Shown here: positions 45,924 to 56,767 of the stretch, piece by piece
How the letters are laid out: the number at the start of each line of letters is the position of its first letter
How positions within the stretch are numbered: the stretch's first letter is position 1
Source: Diphasiastrum complanatum
Lineage: Eukaryota > Streptophyta > Lycopodiopsida > Lycopodiales > Lycopodiaceae
Assembly: GCA_029204225.1 (NCBI GenBank)
Contig: CM055107.1
Span: 48,457,971-48,521,970 of the forward strand
DNA length: 64,000 nucleotides
Direction of reading: 5' to 3'
Notes under the pieces: generated by a model
The model's database searches: none
What the model saw: only the letters and a program-made list of their open reading frames with translations
Told to the model about the DNA's origin: nothing
Made by a program: the position numbers and the translations under genes

Positions 45924-47083
45924 TGGATGGCTTTTATTTACAGTAAGTATTCCATTTTTGGTGATATTTGGATGTTTGATCAAGTTCTAGCATGATTTTG
46001 CATTGCTTTGTTGATCAAATCTTACTAACCTTTGTTTTGTGAGTTGAACTTGTGGATCAAAAGCATATTTCAGGTCTATTGAAGATCAGAGGCTGAAAAG
46101 AAACTATTTTGGATCAGATCATAACACCTAATCATTTGTGATTGTGAGGCTTGTGCATATTCAATACTAACAATGTTCTTTTCAATCCTATTGTTGACAA
46201 TCTCCATTCTTGGATGAACACTCTCCTTAAGTGGATGAAACTTCTCCTTAAGTGGATGACAAATGCTCTTTTGAGTGAGTTGTAATTCTCCTAAAGGCTG
46301 AGAAAAGCTCCCATTTGGATGAAAGGTCCCCTTTTTTGGGTGAACATATTGTAAGCTCCATTGTGAAGAGCATATTGTAAAGATTGTCATCAATTTTGGC
46401 ATAATTTTTGGTGTACTTTGTTGAGCATGTAAGTAACTCTCCTTATGTAATTTGATTGGAGCATTTGCTGGAAGGTGTTAACCATTATGCAAGTGTGTTT
46501 TCAGGTTCTTAACAGGTTGAGGAACATTCTCATGTGAAGTGATCTTAGATCTACATCTAAACACCAAGATTTGACAAGATAGTGAAGCTAGTCTTGTGAT
46601 TCACTAAGTGTGCTCATTCATTCACCTCTAAATCTTGTATTTATCACTTGCTGGAGTTTATAAACTTTTAGAAGTGTGGTTTACATGTGGTTTTACAGGT
46701 TGAATCAATATCTTAGTGTGTTGATCATATGTTGATCAAGTTTGTTCATTACTAGGTAATCTTGGCATCCTAGTTTTGGGTATTTTCTAAGAATGCAAGT
46801 AACTCTTCACACCATAACTTGATTTGGTCACTTGCTGGAAAGTTTGAGAGCTTAAGCAAGAGTGTGTTCAGGTTGGTTTGATTTTGTAATCCATTCTTAG
46901 TGTGTGCAAAGTGTTGCATGTGTTTCAATCTTCCTTTCTATGCTTGGAAACCATCTAGGTTCAAGATAGAAGTGTTTTAGGGTCCTAAATCTTCATAGAT
47001 CTCTTTATCTATCATTTGTTGAGAGAAAAGTGAGTGCTAAGTGCTTTAGGACAGAACCTAAAAGTTGAAGAAACATTAGAATC
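45924..47083 (+). other. Young copia 5' leader
   Basis: 1.16 kb untranslated leader. It has loosely repeated blocks: AAGTAACTCTCC/TTCAC with ACTTGCTGGAAAG and GTGTGTTCAGGTT at 46430-46510 and 46795-46875 (a related partial block near 46640-46700), and duplicated CTCCTTAAGTGGATGA near 46213 and 46235. No conserved protein; the minus-strand frame 46076-46402 is not supported. Confidence 0.6.
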
Positions 47084-49396
47084 ATGGCTTCCAATGGTGG
47101 GATCATGCTAGAGTCTAGTGAAAGGTTGAGTTCATCAAACTACTCTACTTGGAAAGTGAGGATGGAGTCCTTACTTGAGTTGAATGAACTCATGGACATA
47201 GTTGTAGAAATTGAAGAGAGATCTCTCACACTTCAAGAGCAACAAAGGTTTGATAAGAAGGCCAAAAGGGCTCTTCATATCATTAAAATGAATGTTACAA
47301 ATGAACTTCTCAAGGAAGTTGGAAAGTGTCAAAGTGCAAGTGAGGCATGGAATGCCTTAAAGAAGCTCTTTGAATCAAAGTCCACATCTAGGGTATTGAC
47401 CCTAAGGAGACAAATATTTTCTAGTAGGCAAAGAGAGGGTGAAAGTGCTCATGCATTTATCTTGAGAGTTAAGTCCCTAAGTGATGATTTAGCATGCATT
47501 GATGAGAACATAAAAGATGGTGAAATAGTCCAAGTTATGTTGAATGGTTTGCTAAATGAACATGCTAACCTTGTGCAAAGTTTTGCCATTCAAAGAGTCT
47601 TGCCAAGTGTGGTTGACTTGCAAGAAATCTTATTGGCTGAAGAACATAGGTTGCAATCAAAGCTTGATGGTGCATCCTTGCAAGGTGGAGGTGAAGAGGC
47701 TTTCTTCACAAAAGGCAAATTCAAGGGCAAAGGTAAAGGCAAAGGGAAATGGTCCAAAGGTGGTAACTTTGATCATGATGATCACTCTTCCTCTTCCTCT
47801 TCTACTAAGAACAATAAGTCAAAGTTCAAGTGCTTTTATTGTGGGATAAAAGGTCATTTTGCAAATGAATGTTATAAGAAGAAAAGAGAGCAAGGAGAGA
47901 GGCAAGGAAATCTTACAATAGATGAGGAAGAACATAACAGATGTGAATCACTTGTTATGACTTCAAGTTTGTTAGCCAACATAGATGATAATGATCCTTG
48001 GTGGATTGATAGTGGAGCCTCATCTCACATGACAAGACATAAGGAATACTTTACATCCTTATTGTCTTATGAGGGAGAAGGTAACATCATCTACACTGCA
48101 AATGATGGTCAATGTGACATCAAAGGCATAGGCACTATTCCTATTTCCCTTTCAACAAATAGGAAAGCAAATCTTGAAAATGTTTTGTACATTCCTTCAA
48201 TCACTAAGAATTTGCTTAGTGTAAGTCAAATGATTGACAAAGGACTTGATGTGGAGTTCGTTGGAGATGCATGTTTGATAAGTAAATGTGGATCCTTGAT
48301 TGCTCAAGGTAGGAGGCATGGTAAACTTTTCAAGCTTGATGCATGTGTGATCTCTAATCATGAAGGATGTATGGCTAGGGAGCAATTGACAAACCAAGAA
48401 GTTTGGCACAAGAGGTTGGGCCATCCCAACTTCAAATCTTTGGAGGTAATGGCAAAGAAAGAGCTTGTTCTTGGTCTCCCTAAAAGTCTTGTTGAAAACA
48501 ATAGTGTTTGTGAACATTGTGCCTTGTCCAAATCTCATAGACTTGCTTATTCTAGATCTACTTCTAGATCTAAAGAAGATTTTCAACTTGTGCATTCTGA
48601 TATTCATTCTTCTAGTACAACTAACAATGGTGGGGCAAAGATGTATGCAACTTTCATTGATGACTTTAGTAGGTATACTTGGATCTATCTTCTTAAAAGT
48701 AAGGATGAAGTGTTTGCTGCATTTGTCAAGTTCAAGAATGAAATGGAAAACCAATTTAATACAAAGATCAAATGCTTAAGATCTGATAATGGAGGGGAAT
48801 ACACCTCAAATAGGTTCAAAGACTTTTGTATAGCACATGGGATTAAGAGGGAGATGTCTAGTCCTAGGACTCCACAACAGAATGGAGTGGCCGAGAGGAA
48901 GAATAGAACCCTTTGTGAATGTGCCAAGGCAATGAGACTACATGCTAATCTTGCTAAGTCTTTTTGGGGGGAAGCTTTAGCATGTGCTAACTATCTATGT
49001 AATAGATGGACAAGTGCTTCCTTGGATGGTAAAACTCCTCATGAGGTTCTTTATGGTAGAAGGCCGAGTGTCAAGCATTGTAGGATCTTTGGATGTACAT
49101 GTTTTGTCAATATCACACTTGATGATAGAACTAAAGAAGATCCTTCATCAAAGAAGGGTGTGTTTGTTGGCTATAGTGAAGTAAGCAAGGCTTACAAAGT
49201 GTACATTCCTTCTACAAAGAAAGTTGTCATAAGTAGGGATGTCATCTTTCATGAAGAGAATGTTTCCAATGTTGTTGATGTTGATGTTGATGTGCCTACT
49301 AATCATCATGATGTGCAAGATGTCTTGGATGAAGATGGAGATGCCACTCCAAAGCAAACTTCAAGGAAGACTCAAAGGCAAAGGGCTAACCTATGA
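47084..49396 (+). CDS. Copia gag-protease-integrase (first part of polyprotein)
   Basis: 770 residues from an ATG 1.16 kb after the PBS. The gag domain (copia UBN2 type) covers about 15-200, with NYSTWKVRMESLL and a Lys/Gly-rich tail; the zinc knuckle CFYCGIKGHFANEC is at about 249-262. Protease active site WWIDSGASSHM is near 306. Pre-integrase WHKRLGHPNFKSL...CEHCALSKSHR is at about 439-485. Integrase core has HSDIHSS near 500, LRSDNGGEYTS near 565 and PQQNGVAERKNR (the DDE triad). It ends after a D/V-rich linker (VVDVDVDVPT). The last four residues are out of frame; the RT portion follows in the +1 frame. Confidence 0.97.
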   Translation: MASNGGIMLESSERLSSSNYSTWKVRMESLLELNELMDIVVEIEERSLTLQEQQRFDKKAKRALHIIKMNVTNELLKEVGKCQSASEAWNALKKLFESKSTSRVLTLRRQIFSSRQREGESAHAFILRVKSLSDDLACIDENIKDGEIVQVMLNGLLNEHANLVQSFAIQRVLPSVVDLQEILLAEEHRLQSKLDGASLQGGGEEAFFTKGKFKGKGKGKGKWSKGGNFDHDDHSSSSSSTKNNKSKFKCFYCGIKGHFANECYKKKREQGERQGNLTIDEEEHNRCESLVMTSSLLANIDDNDPWWIDSGASSHMTRHKEYFTSLLSYEGEGNIIYTANDGQCDIKGIGTIPISLSTNRKANLENVLYIPSITKNLLSVSQMIDKGLDVEFVGDACLISKCGSLIAQGRRHGKLFKLDACVISNHEGCMAREQLTNQEVWHKRLGHPNFKSLEVMAKKELVLGLPKSLVENNSVCEHCALSKSHRLAYSRSTSRSKEDFQLVHSDIHSSSTTNNGGAKMYATFIDDFSRYTWIYLLKSKDEVFAAFVKFKNEMENQFNTKIKCLRSDNGGEYTSNRFKDFCIAHGIKREMSSPRTPQQNGVAERKNRTLCECAKAMRLHANLAKSFWGEALACANYLCNRWTSASLDGKTPHEVLYGRRPSVKHCRIFGCTCFVNITLDDRTKEDPSSKKGVFVGYSEVSKAYKVYIPSTKKVVISRDVIFHEENVSNVVDVDVDVPTNHHDVQDVLDEDGDATPKQTSRKTQRQRANL

Positions 49397-51023
49397 TGAA
49401 AAAGGAAAGCAAGTGGTGGACAACTCTAACTTTGCTTTTCTTACCTCTTTTGATGAACCAACTTGTGTAGGTGAAGCAATTCAAAAGAAGGAATGGATCC
49501 AAGCCATGGATCATGAGCATCAAGCACTCATCAAAAGCAACACATGGAGGTTGGTAAAGCTTCCAAAGGACAAGAAGGCAATTGGTTGTAAGTGGATCTT
49601 CAAGATCAAGACAAATCAAGATGGATCAATCAACAAGTACAAGGCAAGGTTGGTGGCAAAGGGGTATGCTCAAGAATATGGTATTGACTATGATGAGACC
49701 TTTGCACCCGTGGCAAAGATGGTAACTATTCGAATCCTAATCTCTCTTGCAACTCTTTATGATTGGGATATGTGGCAAATGGATGTTACTAATGCCTTCT
49801 TGAATGGTGATCTTGAAGAAGATATTTACATGGAGCAACCCGAGGGCTATGTTTCACATGATGAGCCTAATCATGTGTGCTATCTCCAAAAGAGTTTGTA
49901 TGGGCTAAAGCAAGCACCAAGGAGTTGGTATGCTAAGCTCAATTCCTTCTTACTTTCTCAAAACTTTGTTATGAGTGAGTATGATCATTCTCTCTACTTT
50001 AGATTGAATGAAAATGATATCACTTTACTTTTGATCTATGTTGATGACATTATCTTAAGTGGTGGTAACAATCTAGATATAGATGAAATCAAGATGGCAC
50101 TCAAAAGAGAGTTTGAAATTCAAGATCTTGGTAAACTTCATTATATCTTAGGAATAGAGATTATTAGAACTTCTAAATCTACATTCATATGTCAAGAAAA
50201 GTATGTTAACTCTATTCTAAAAAGGTTTCATATGGAAGATTGTAAAGTTGTTTCTACTCCTATGGAATCAAATGTAAAGCTAACTACAAGAAGTAATGAA
50301 AGATCCTTCAAGGACATTACTCTCTATAGAAAGCTAATAGGATCTCTTATATGGTTAACCATCACAAGACCTGATCTAAGCTTTGTGGTTGGTAAACTAA
50401 GTCAATTTATGCAAGATCCTAGTGAGGCTCATTGGAAGCTAGGAAAGAGAGTACTTAGATACATCTCGGGATCTAGAGATTTTGGCATCTTGTATGGAGG
50501 TACTACACCTAACCTTTGTGGATTTTCAGATTCAGATTTTGCAGGTGATCAAATGGATAGGAAGTCAACAAGTGCCTTTGCAATCTATCTTGGAGATGGA
50601 GTGGTCTCATGGCTATCAAAGAAGCAACCAACTATCTCTCTATCTTCCACCGAAGCCGAGTACAAGGCATTAACAACATGCACCAAGGAGATTCTTTGGA
50701 TCAAGAGGATGTTATTGGATCTTCACTTGCTGGAACCAGAGAAGACTCCAATCATACTTTGTGATAACCTTTCAGCCCAAAGCTTGGCAAGCAATCCTGT
50801 TTTTCATGCAAGGAGCAAGCACATTGAGATTGCTCACCATTTTGTGAGAGATCAAGTCATTGCCAAAGAGGTGGAGCTTCAACATGTCTCTTCAAAGGAG
50901 TGTGTGGCTGATATCTTCACCAAACCATTGGGAAAGGACCTATATTTAATGCATAGATCTAATCTTGGAATGTGCTCAAAGACTATGTTGAAACTAGCAT
51001 CCAATGTTGAAGAGGGAGTGTGA
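49239..51023 (+). CDS. Copia RT-RNase H (second part of polyprotein)
   Basis: The meaningful part starts near 49385 (LTYDEKGKQ). RT: GCKWIFKIKTNQDGSINKY, DVTNAFLNGDLEEDIYMEQP, LYGLKQAPRSWY and catalytic YVDDIILSG. RNase H: FSDSDFAGDQMDRKSTS, LSSTEAEYKAL, LCDNLSAQSLASNPVFHARSKHIE, ending ADIFTKPLG...EEGV. The stop TGA (51021-51023) lies inside the 3' LTR, and the PPT is part of the coding sequence. The first about 48 residues are the wrong frame of the linker. Apart from the one frameshift the enzyme looks intact. Confidence 0.96.
   Translation: MSSFMKRMFPMLLMLMLMCLLIIMMCKMSWMKMEMPLQSKLQGRLKGKGLTYDEKGKQVVDNSNFAFLTSFDEPTCVGEAIQKKEWIQAMDHEHQALIKSNTWRLVKLPKDKKAIGCKWIFKIKTNQDGSINKYKARLVAKGYAQEYGIDYDETFAPVAKMVTIRILISLATLYDWDMWQMDVTNAFLNGDLEEDIYMEQPEGYVSHDEPNHVCYLQKSLYGLKQAPRSWYAKLNSFLLSQNFVMSEYDHSLYFRLNENDITLLLIYVDDIILSGGNNLDIDEIKMALKREFEIQDLGKLHYILGIEIIRTSKSTFICQEKYVNSILKRFHMEDCKVVSTPMESNVKLTTRSNERSFKDITLYRKLIGSLIWLTITRPDLSFVVGKLSQFMQDPSEAHWKLGKRVLRYISGSRDFGILYGGTTPNLCGFSDSDFAGDQMDRKSTSAFAIYLGDGVVSWLSKKQPTISLSSTEAEYKALTTCTKEILWIKRMLLDLHLLEPEKTPIILCDNLSAQSLASNPVFHARSKHIEIAHHFVRDQVIAKEVELQHVSSKECVADIFTKPLGKDLYLMHRSNLGMCSKTMLKLASNVEEGV
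51009..51018 (+). promoter_or_regulatory. Young copia polypurine tract
   Basis: GAAGAGGGAG immediately before the 3' LTR. Same tract as in the deleted copia at 43234-43243. Confidence 0.9.
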
Positions 51024-51673
51024 AAATTGTCAACATTTCCTAGCTAGTTTGAGGCCTAAATTGGCTAAAATTGTAAATAGTTTTGGTTCTGGAGTTTCAC
51101 ACGTGTGAACCAGGCCACAATGTTTTTATTTACTGTATTTTTTCAGTATGATGAAGTGTCAAACTTCATACCCTTCAAAATGAGACCATTTTGATGTATT
51201 TTGGTCATATAAGCCATTTTTAGCTATTTTTCCTATATAGGGAATATCTAGGGTCAAGTACCTTCTAGAGAGAGGAGAGAGAGTCATCTTCCTCATCCAT
51301 AAATAGTAGGGAAGTCGTGGAGAACAGGTTGGAGAAACCTTTTGTATGCTTCATTGAGATCAATAGATCATTGTCATTGTTTCTTCCTCCATTGAGAGCA
51401 TTGTTGTGTGTATTGTCTTCAAGCTATTGTGTATGATCTTAGGTGCTTTCCAAAAGTGGTAGGCTGATGTATTATGGACTGTATAATGCTATTTTGAGCC
51501 GCACTTGATGTTTATGGAAGTTTCCATTTGTGATAAATGCTTTTTGATCAAGTTCTTTGCATTCTAGGTAGCATAGAATGTGTTGCCAATTCCTAGCTTA
51601 TGTAGTTTGGAGTGCAAGCATTCAAGCCAATGATCTTGGAGTTTAGATCCACTTAGGATCTGTATTTTTCACA
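51019..51673 (+). repeat. Young copia 3' LTR
   Basis: 655 bp, identical in length to the 5' LTR with a single difference seen (A at 51497). Confidence 0.97.
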
Positions 51674-51678
51674 TGAGC

Positions 51679-52295
51679 TACCCTCATATTCAATTTCCTC
51701 TTCTTTAAATTCTATCTCATCCAAATGTGGGGGCCTCAAATTACAACCAATTTGGCCTTGTATGATCGTAGGAGTCTCATTATTTACGATATCATGGTAT
51801 TATTTGGAAACAATATTTTTTTGAGCAAACTGCGACAATATATTCCAATACTTAGTTATAGTTTCCCCTAATTTCAAATTTACATAATTACTTAAAAATT
51901 TTACGTTAATAACTCAACATTAACAAACGTTAACAACTATCAAATCTCAAAAAATTTCAACAAAAATTGCCAAAGTACTTTGGAGTCCAAGTATATTTAT
52001 ATCTTAATATTGACGATGATTTTTCTTTCTCTATGAGATTTTAGTATTTATAAAATCACTTGAATTTGAAATCCTTGATAGTTTTTCACGATACATAAAA
52101 TACAAAACGAGATTTGAGTTTAGCTATAGCACACCAAAAGACAAGCTCACCTAAGTAACTCTGGGACACTCGCATAGTGAAAGACAGATACATAAAACTC
52201 ACCGAACACAACAACACCCACTATGATTTGTGACGTGTTTTGCGATGTGAATCGCGAGCTTAATATTTTTTAATTCATCGCGGATGTCAAAAAAA
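51679..52295. other. No gene seen
   Basis: AT-rich non-coding sequence. CpG content starts to rise after about 52220, leading into the palindrome array. Confidence 0.5.
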
Positions 52296-52765
52296 CAAGT
52301 CGCTATAAGGTCGTCGGAATTCGACGACTTTAGAACACATCGCAGTCCGACAGACACAATGTGTCGGACACCACAGAATAAAATTTCGGTGACGAGAATA
52401 GGTGTTAACCTGGACGTCGCAATGCGACGTTTGACGTGGACATCGCAATGCGACGTCCTACGTGGACGTCAGATTGTGACAAAGACGTCGCAAACGCTCT
52501 GACGTGGCTGTCGGAATGCGACGTCCTGGAATTCAGTTGGATTTTGATGTCTGTAAACACAGAATGATGTCACCGACGGATGTCCGACGGGCATCCAACG
52601 TCCATCTGACGTATCCTTGGACGTCATAATCTGACGTTCCTTAAAGTTGTCGGAGTCCGACGTCTATTAACAGAATGATCAAAGAATATGTCCGAGGTGT
52701 GTTCGACGTCTACCCGACATCTATCCAATGTGTTAGGATGTCGGATTCCGACGTCCCAAATTGGA
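52296..52765. repeat. CpG-rich array of GTCGG..CCGAC interrupted palindromes
   Basis: Repeated 13-mers with a 1-5-base centre: GTCGTCGGAATTCGACGAC (52310), GTCGCAATGCGAC, TCGCAATGCGAC, GTCGGAATGCGAC, GTCGGAGTCCGAC, GTCGGATTCCGAC, several followed by GTC, with ACGTGGACGTC spacers. Same motif family as 17410-17780. Strongly CpG-rich against AT-rich flanks. No gene. Confidence 0.7.
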
Positions 52766-53129
52766 TAAAAATAAATAAAAAATGCGTAAAACACATCGCG
52801 CGCATTTTTCTCGGGCTGTTCTTGGAGAAGCTATGTTCGTGAATTGTTTTTAAAACAATATTTTTGAGTTGCATTCAACATTTGGATCAAACAACAAACT
52901 AAGCATGAGGTACTTTTCATTTTATATTTTATTGCATTACTTCATGTTCATTATGAATGACAATACTCTATTGCATTGCTTTGTGCACATCATAAATTTC
53001 ATTTTGATTTTTAGATATAGTATTGATTGTTGTTTTGAAATCCGACATTTCTTAGTTGATTATTACGTCAATCCACATCCCTAAATTTGACATTGCAATT
53101 TTTGAAAAAAAAAAACATTGCATATTTTT

Positions 53130-53515
53130 GCCATGTTTTTTTTTTGCCATGCGTGGCAATAAAAACTCACTGTCCCTGGAATATTGCCACGCGTGGCAAA
53201 ATTCCAAGAATTTGTGTGACACTGCCATGCGTGGTAGTGCCACGGCTATTTAATCCAGCAATAATTTCTTCGTTAGACTTGGCGTGGTTGTGCCTTGCAT
53301 GGCTGTGCCACGCATTTGAATTTTAAACAATCTGCCACCGGGAGGGAACGCTGGTGCTGGATTTTGTACTTGTGTGGCTTAGCCACATGTGGTTGTGCGA
53401 CGTGGCCATTGCCACGCTTGTTGCCATGCCATAGCCACGCGAGTTGCCACGTGAAACCAAATTGGTCTGCAATGCATCATGTGTTGTTTGCATGGCTATG
53501 AGCGTGGCAAACAAC
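53130..53515. repeat. Array of GCCACG/CGTGGC palindromes
   Basis: In 385 bases the words GCCACG, CGTGGC and near variants (GCCATG, ATGGC) recur about 15-20 times. 53184-53199 is a perfect 16-bp palindrome, TTGCCACGCGTGGCAA; TTGCCATGCGTGGCAA is a near copy at 53144. Frames through it (Cys-His-Ala-Trp repeats) are artefacts of the motif. 52766-53129 between the two arrays holds no gene. Confidence 0.75.
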
Positions 53516-53944
53516 AGTTATTTGTTGTTGTGTGTAGAGTCATAGCAAATTTTACCCATGCAGGTTGAGCAAGTACGGCTGACACCAATTTACTCTCTTC
53601 TTAACTTGATTTCGTGGGACAATCAATGACATCCCGAAGCTGGAATTAGGGGATTCAACTTTTTCATATTTTGGTTCAAAGTTATTTGCAATGGTCCCAA
53701 TGCAACTGTCAAGAAAGATGAGAATGGTTATTTTGTCATGACTCCACAAAGTTTTGGACAGATCAAAGAGATAGATTTGTTTTTTCCCAACAATGTCGGC
53801 AGGTACATTTCTTTTTTGTCTTCAAGATGTCTATGCTTGTTTGTTGTCAATCAATTGATTTTAAGTATATTGCAAAAAATTTATATTGTGTGTATACTCA
53901 AGCAATTGTATCAAAATATAGATACTATTTATAAGTCAATATTT
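53516..53944. other. No gene seen
   Basis: Contains a short plus-strand coding-like trace around 53625-53800 (TPQSFGQIKEIDLFFPNN) that I cannot assign. Confidence 0.35.
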
Positions 53945-55370
53945 AATTTTGGAAAAAAAGGAGGTTGTTTTAGAGCCTGAAACGTGAGTTTTTGAGTAAG
54001 ATGGAGGTCATGGGACTGGAGATCTGCATATGTTGTTGAACGGATTTCAATTCCAGCAGCACTTGTAAAAACCTTTGTCCTTCCAACAACCAAGCAACCA
54101 GAAAAGGAATCTACATGCAAGCTCATGTATAGGTCAAGGTATTTCATTCTACTAGTGCATCAATTTGTTGATTTTTTTTGTGAAACACATTGTAAGGATG
54201 TAGGATATGATAGTTTGTATAGTTGTTGCTTTCTAGTCGACTTTCTTATGCAAATGATGCTGATTTTTATTTGATGTATTTGAGGTGTTTTGATTTTTTT
54301 TCAACACCTTTTGAAAATTACCAATGAGGAGATTTTGAAAACTACTTATATTCAGATTCAAGTCCCTAGTTATCTTACCTTGGGTTGCATGCACATGTAT
54401 CCTAATCTTAATCCAATAGTTCCTATGAGATTTGTATCGAGGAAATTCAAATTGAGATCTTGAATTGATTGGAAAATTTCTAGGAAAATAAAATTTAGCG
54501 ACCAATTTTTAAAAATCCTGAAAAGTTGCAATTTTTGGCCTTGCTTTGCAAAGGTGTTACTATGTAACTATTTTTTGAGGTTGGCATTAAAAGAAAGTCA
54601 ACATTGATGGCCAAAATGTGGTGGCGGTCTAAACTTTTATGGCTTGGCCTGGCTGTTAGGGGTTTTAAAGCTAGGGCTTGGATGTTAGGCATTCCAAGTG
54701 AAGTCTTCCAAATGTTGAAATCTCAAATTTTGCACATGTAAGTTTTCTTTGATTTTGTTCCCGTATGAGTTCATGTAAAAACCTCTTATCATTTCCAAAT
54801 ACAGGGATCTCACATGTTTTTTAAATTGCAAACATGTTGTTTAGTGTGTTGAAATGTAGTATGCTTTCTTGGATCAATTTATTACATGCAAAAAATAACA
54901 TAGCATGCATGCATAGAGAGAACAAAAAACAACTTTAATTGGCTATTGCATGCTTAATTGTGAACATCGAGATTATAGTAATCATGTATGTGAGTAGGAG
55001 ACTTAAAAGATGATGCATGCTTGATTTCACATGTTCTAGTTTTTTCTCCTTTGTATTGTGCTCTCGCATGCTTGATTGATCAAATATGACAATTGAGAAT
55101 ATATTTTGGTAATTTCTTTGTCAAAATATATTTATTGTATCTAATAGTGTCTTGTTTTGCATGATATATACAAAATGTCTTCCATATATTGGATGAAGAT
55201 TTGATTGACTTTTAAGAGATGCGTCTGGAAGATTACATGATTGGTGGTTGGAGAAAATTATCCAAACTCGCGAATATTGTAAAGGTAATAAATTAGATAT
55301 TGATCATAATTATTGTGAATACTAGTCGTAATAATTTTGAATACTAGTCATGATTAAAGTGTATACCACC
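53945..55370 (+). repeat. Dispersed repeat family P, third copy
   Basis: Matches 33130-34600 with an internal deletion of about 480 bases (junction at 54042, ...GTTGTTGAACGG/ATTTCAATTCCAGCAGCAC) and an about 450-bp segment (54440-54880) not in the other copy. The right end has degraded GTGAATACTAGTC units. No coding domain recognised. Confidence 0.65.
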
Positions 55371-55690
55371 AATATGGACTGCAGCAAACCTATATGGGTT
55401 TAGTGGAAAGACAATAAGCACCTAACAACACAAAGTTTTTCTTCTAGTCTTGGAGCCTATTTCAGAGCTAATACGAGTAATTGATTTGCATCTTTCAATC
55501 TATCTCAGTTCATCGATACAATGAAGAAAAGATCTTCCCCAATGGATAATTCCTCAAAATGGTCTATCTTCAAGCAGTACGGTGTTTCTAGGCAATCCAA
55601 ATCACTTCTCACAACAATAGATAATGATCTCATTTCTTAGAGAGACAACAACCTTCTTCCAAGCAATCAATGACCACTTCCAAGATGCAC

Positions 55691-56127
55691 CAAAAATGTT
55701 ACGTGTGCGTCTGACGGTCTAAACAACAAAATCATTCACAACACTTGCGATCTCCGACACATGAAATTTTTAGACCATTGATAGTATGACTACCCTTCAA
55801 GCAATATTCCCTGATCAAGCCACTCCCGACAGACGCACCAAAAAGGTTACGTGTGCGTCTGACGGTCTAAACAATAGAATCATTCTCAACACTTGCACTC
55901 ACAGACACATGAAATTTGTAGACCATTGATAGTATCACTACGCTTCAAGCAATATTCCCTTATCAAGCCACTCCCGACAGACGCACCAAAAATGTTAGGT
56001 GTGCGGCTGACGGTCTAAACAACGTACTCATTCAATTTACCAAATTCTTAGGACATTCCATTTGTATGATAACTACTTTCCAAACAATAGTCCCTTATCA
56101 AGCCACTCCTGGTAGACGCACCAAAAA
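55691..56127 (-). repeat. 149-bp leader repeats with PBS-like hairpins, copy 3
   Basis: Units at about 55691, 55831, 55980 and 56113, the same arrangement as at 8849-9297. The first unit has lost part of the left hairpin arm (AGATGCACC). The last carries GGTAGACGCACCAAAAA directly before the LTR start TGTTACGG and is the equivalent of the PBS at 9281-9293. Confidence 0.75.
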
Positions 56128-56366
56128 TGTTACGGCATTTCCCACTCAGGGGATCAAAGCTAAGGGAAAAATCACATAACAGGATACAGCACCACTATGT
56201 GTTCAGTGTCGTGCTATTACAAGAATGGTCATACACGTCTCAAACACAAAGCTAACTAGGGGATCTCTGACATGTTCTATTGACCAAGCCATACCTCTAT
56301 AGCTAATAGAGGTTTTCCAGACCTCTAGAGACATAGCCTATAAAGGGTTATACTCACTTCCTCAGT

Positions 56367-56744
56367 CATTAGAGGAGTTTTGAGCTCCAAAAAGACACTT
56401 TAAGAATTCGTGCAAGATGTAGTTTATATTATTAAAATATTATAACCCCAATACTTTTGACTTGCCATAACTTTTTAATCGTAGCTCAAAAGTATGTCAT
56501 CTAACATATCACTGGAAAGCCCTTGTAGAGCGCTTTCCAATGCACCAAACTCCGCTAGATTTGGACTTACCACTAAAAAGTTATGCCATTTTCAGTGTGG
56601 AATCAAAATGTAGACTCAAAAAGTTACGTTACGTAGATTTCAAATTTGAGTGTTTTGATTGGTCCATGTGTAAGAAAAAATTGAGAAAAAATATAAAAAG
56701 AATCTTTACAAAGGGTCTTTTTTGGATTTAGAACTCCTCTAATG
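56367..56744. mobile_element. 378-bp MITE-like element with long terminal inverted repeats
   Basis: Present only in LTR copy 3. Left end CATTAGAGGAGTTTTGAGC, right end (reverse complement) CATTAGAGGAGTTCTAAATCC; the inverted repeats are perfect for 13 bases and continue imperfectly to about 45. Comparison with copy 1 (CCTCAGT/CTTCTTG) shows a clean insertion with at most one base duplicated. No transposase. The frame 56540-56731 is not supported. Confidence 0.85.
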
Positions 56745-56767
56745 CTTCTTGAAACTCACGACTTGCA

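Larger units (their letters stand above)
45257..51673 (+). mobile_element. Full-length, very young Ty1/copia retrotransposon
   Basis: 6417 bp with two 655-bp LTRs (45257-45911 and 51019-51673), TG...CA ends and the 5-bp duplication TGAGC (45252-45256 and 51674-51678). I find a single LTR mismatch (G at 45735, A at 51497), pointing to a very recent insertion. PBS, PPT and gag-pol are all present. One frameshift near 49380 splits the polyprotein. A TATA-like CCTATATAGG lies at about 45471 in the LTR. Confidence 0.97.

Noticed and set aside
48197-48754. 185-aa minus-strand ORF inside the young copia
   Set aside because: It is antisense to the integrase coding region and has no domain of its own.
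53052-53326. Several Cys/His/Ala-rich short ORFs
   Set aside because: They arise from the repeated GCCACG/CGTGGC words on both strands.
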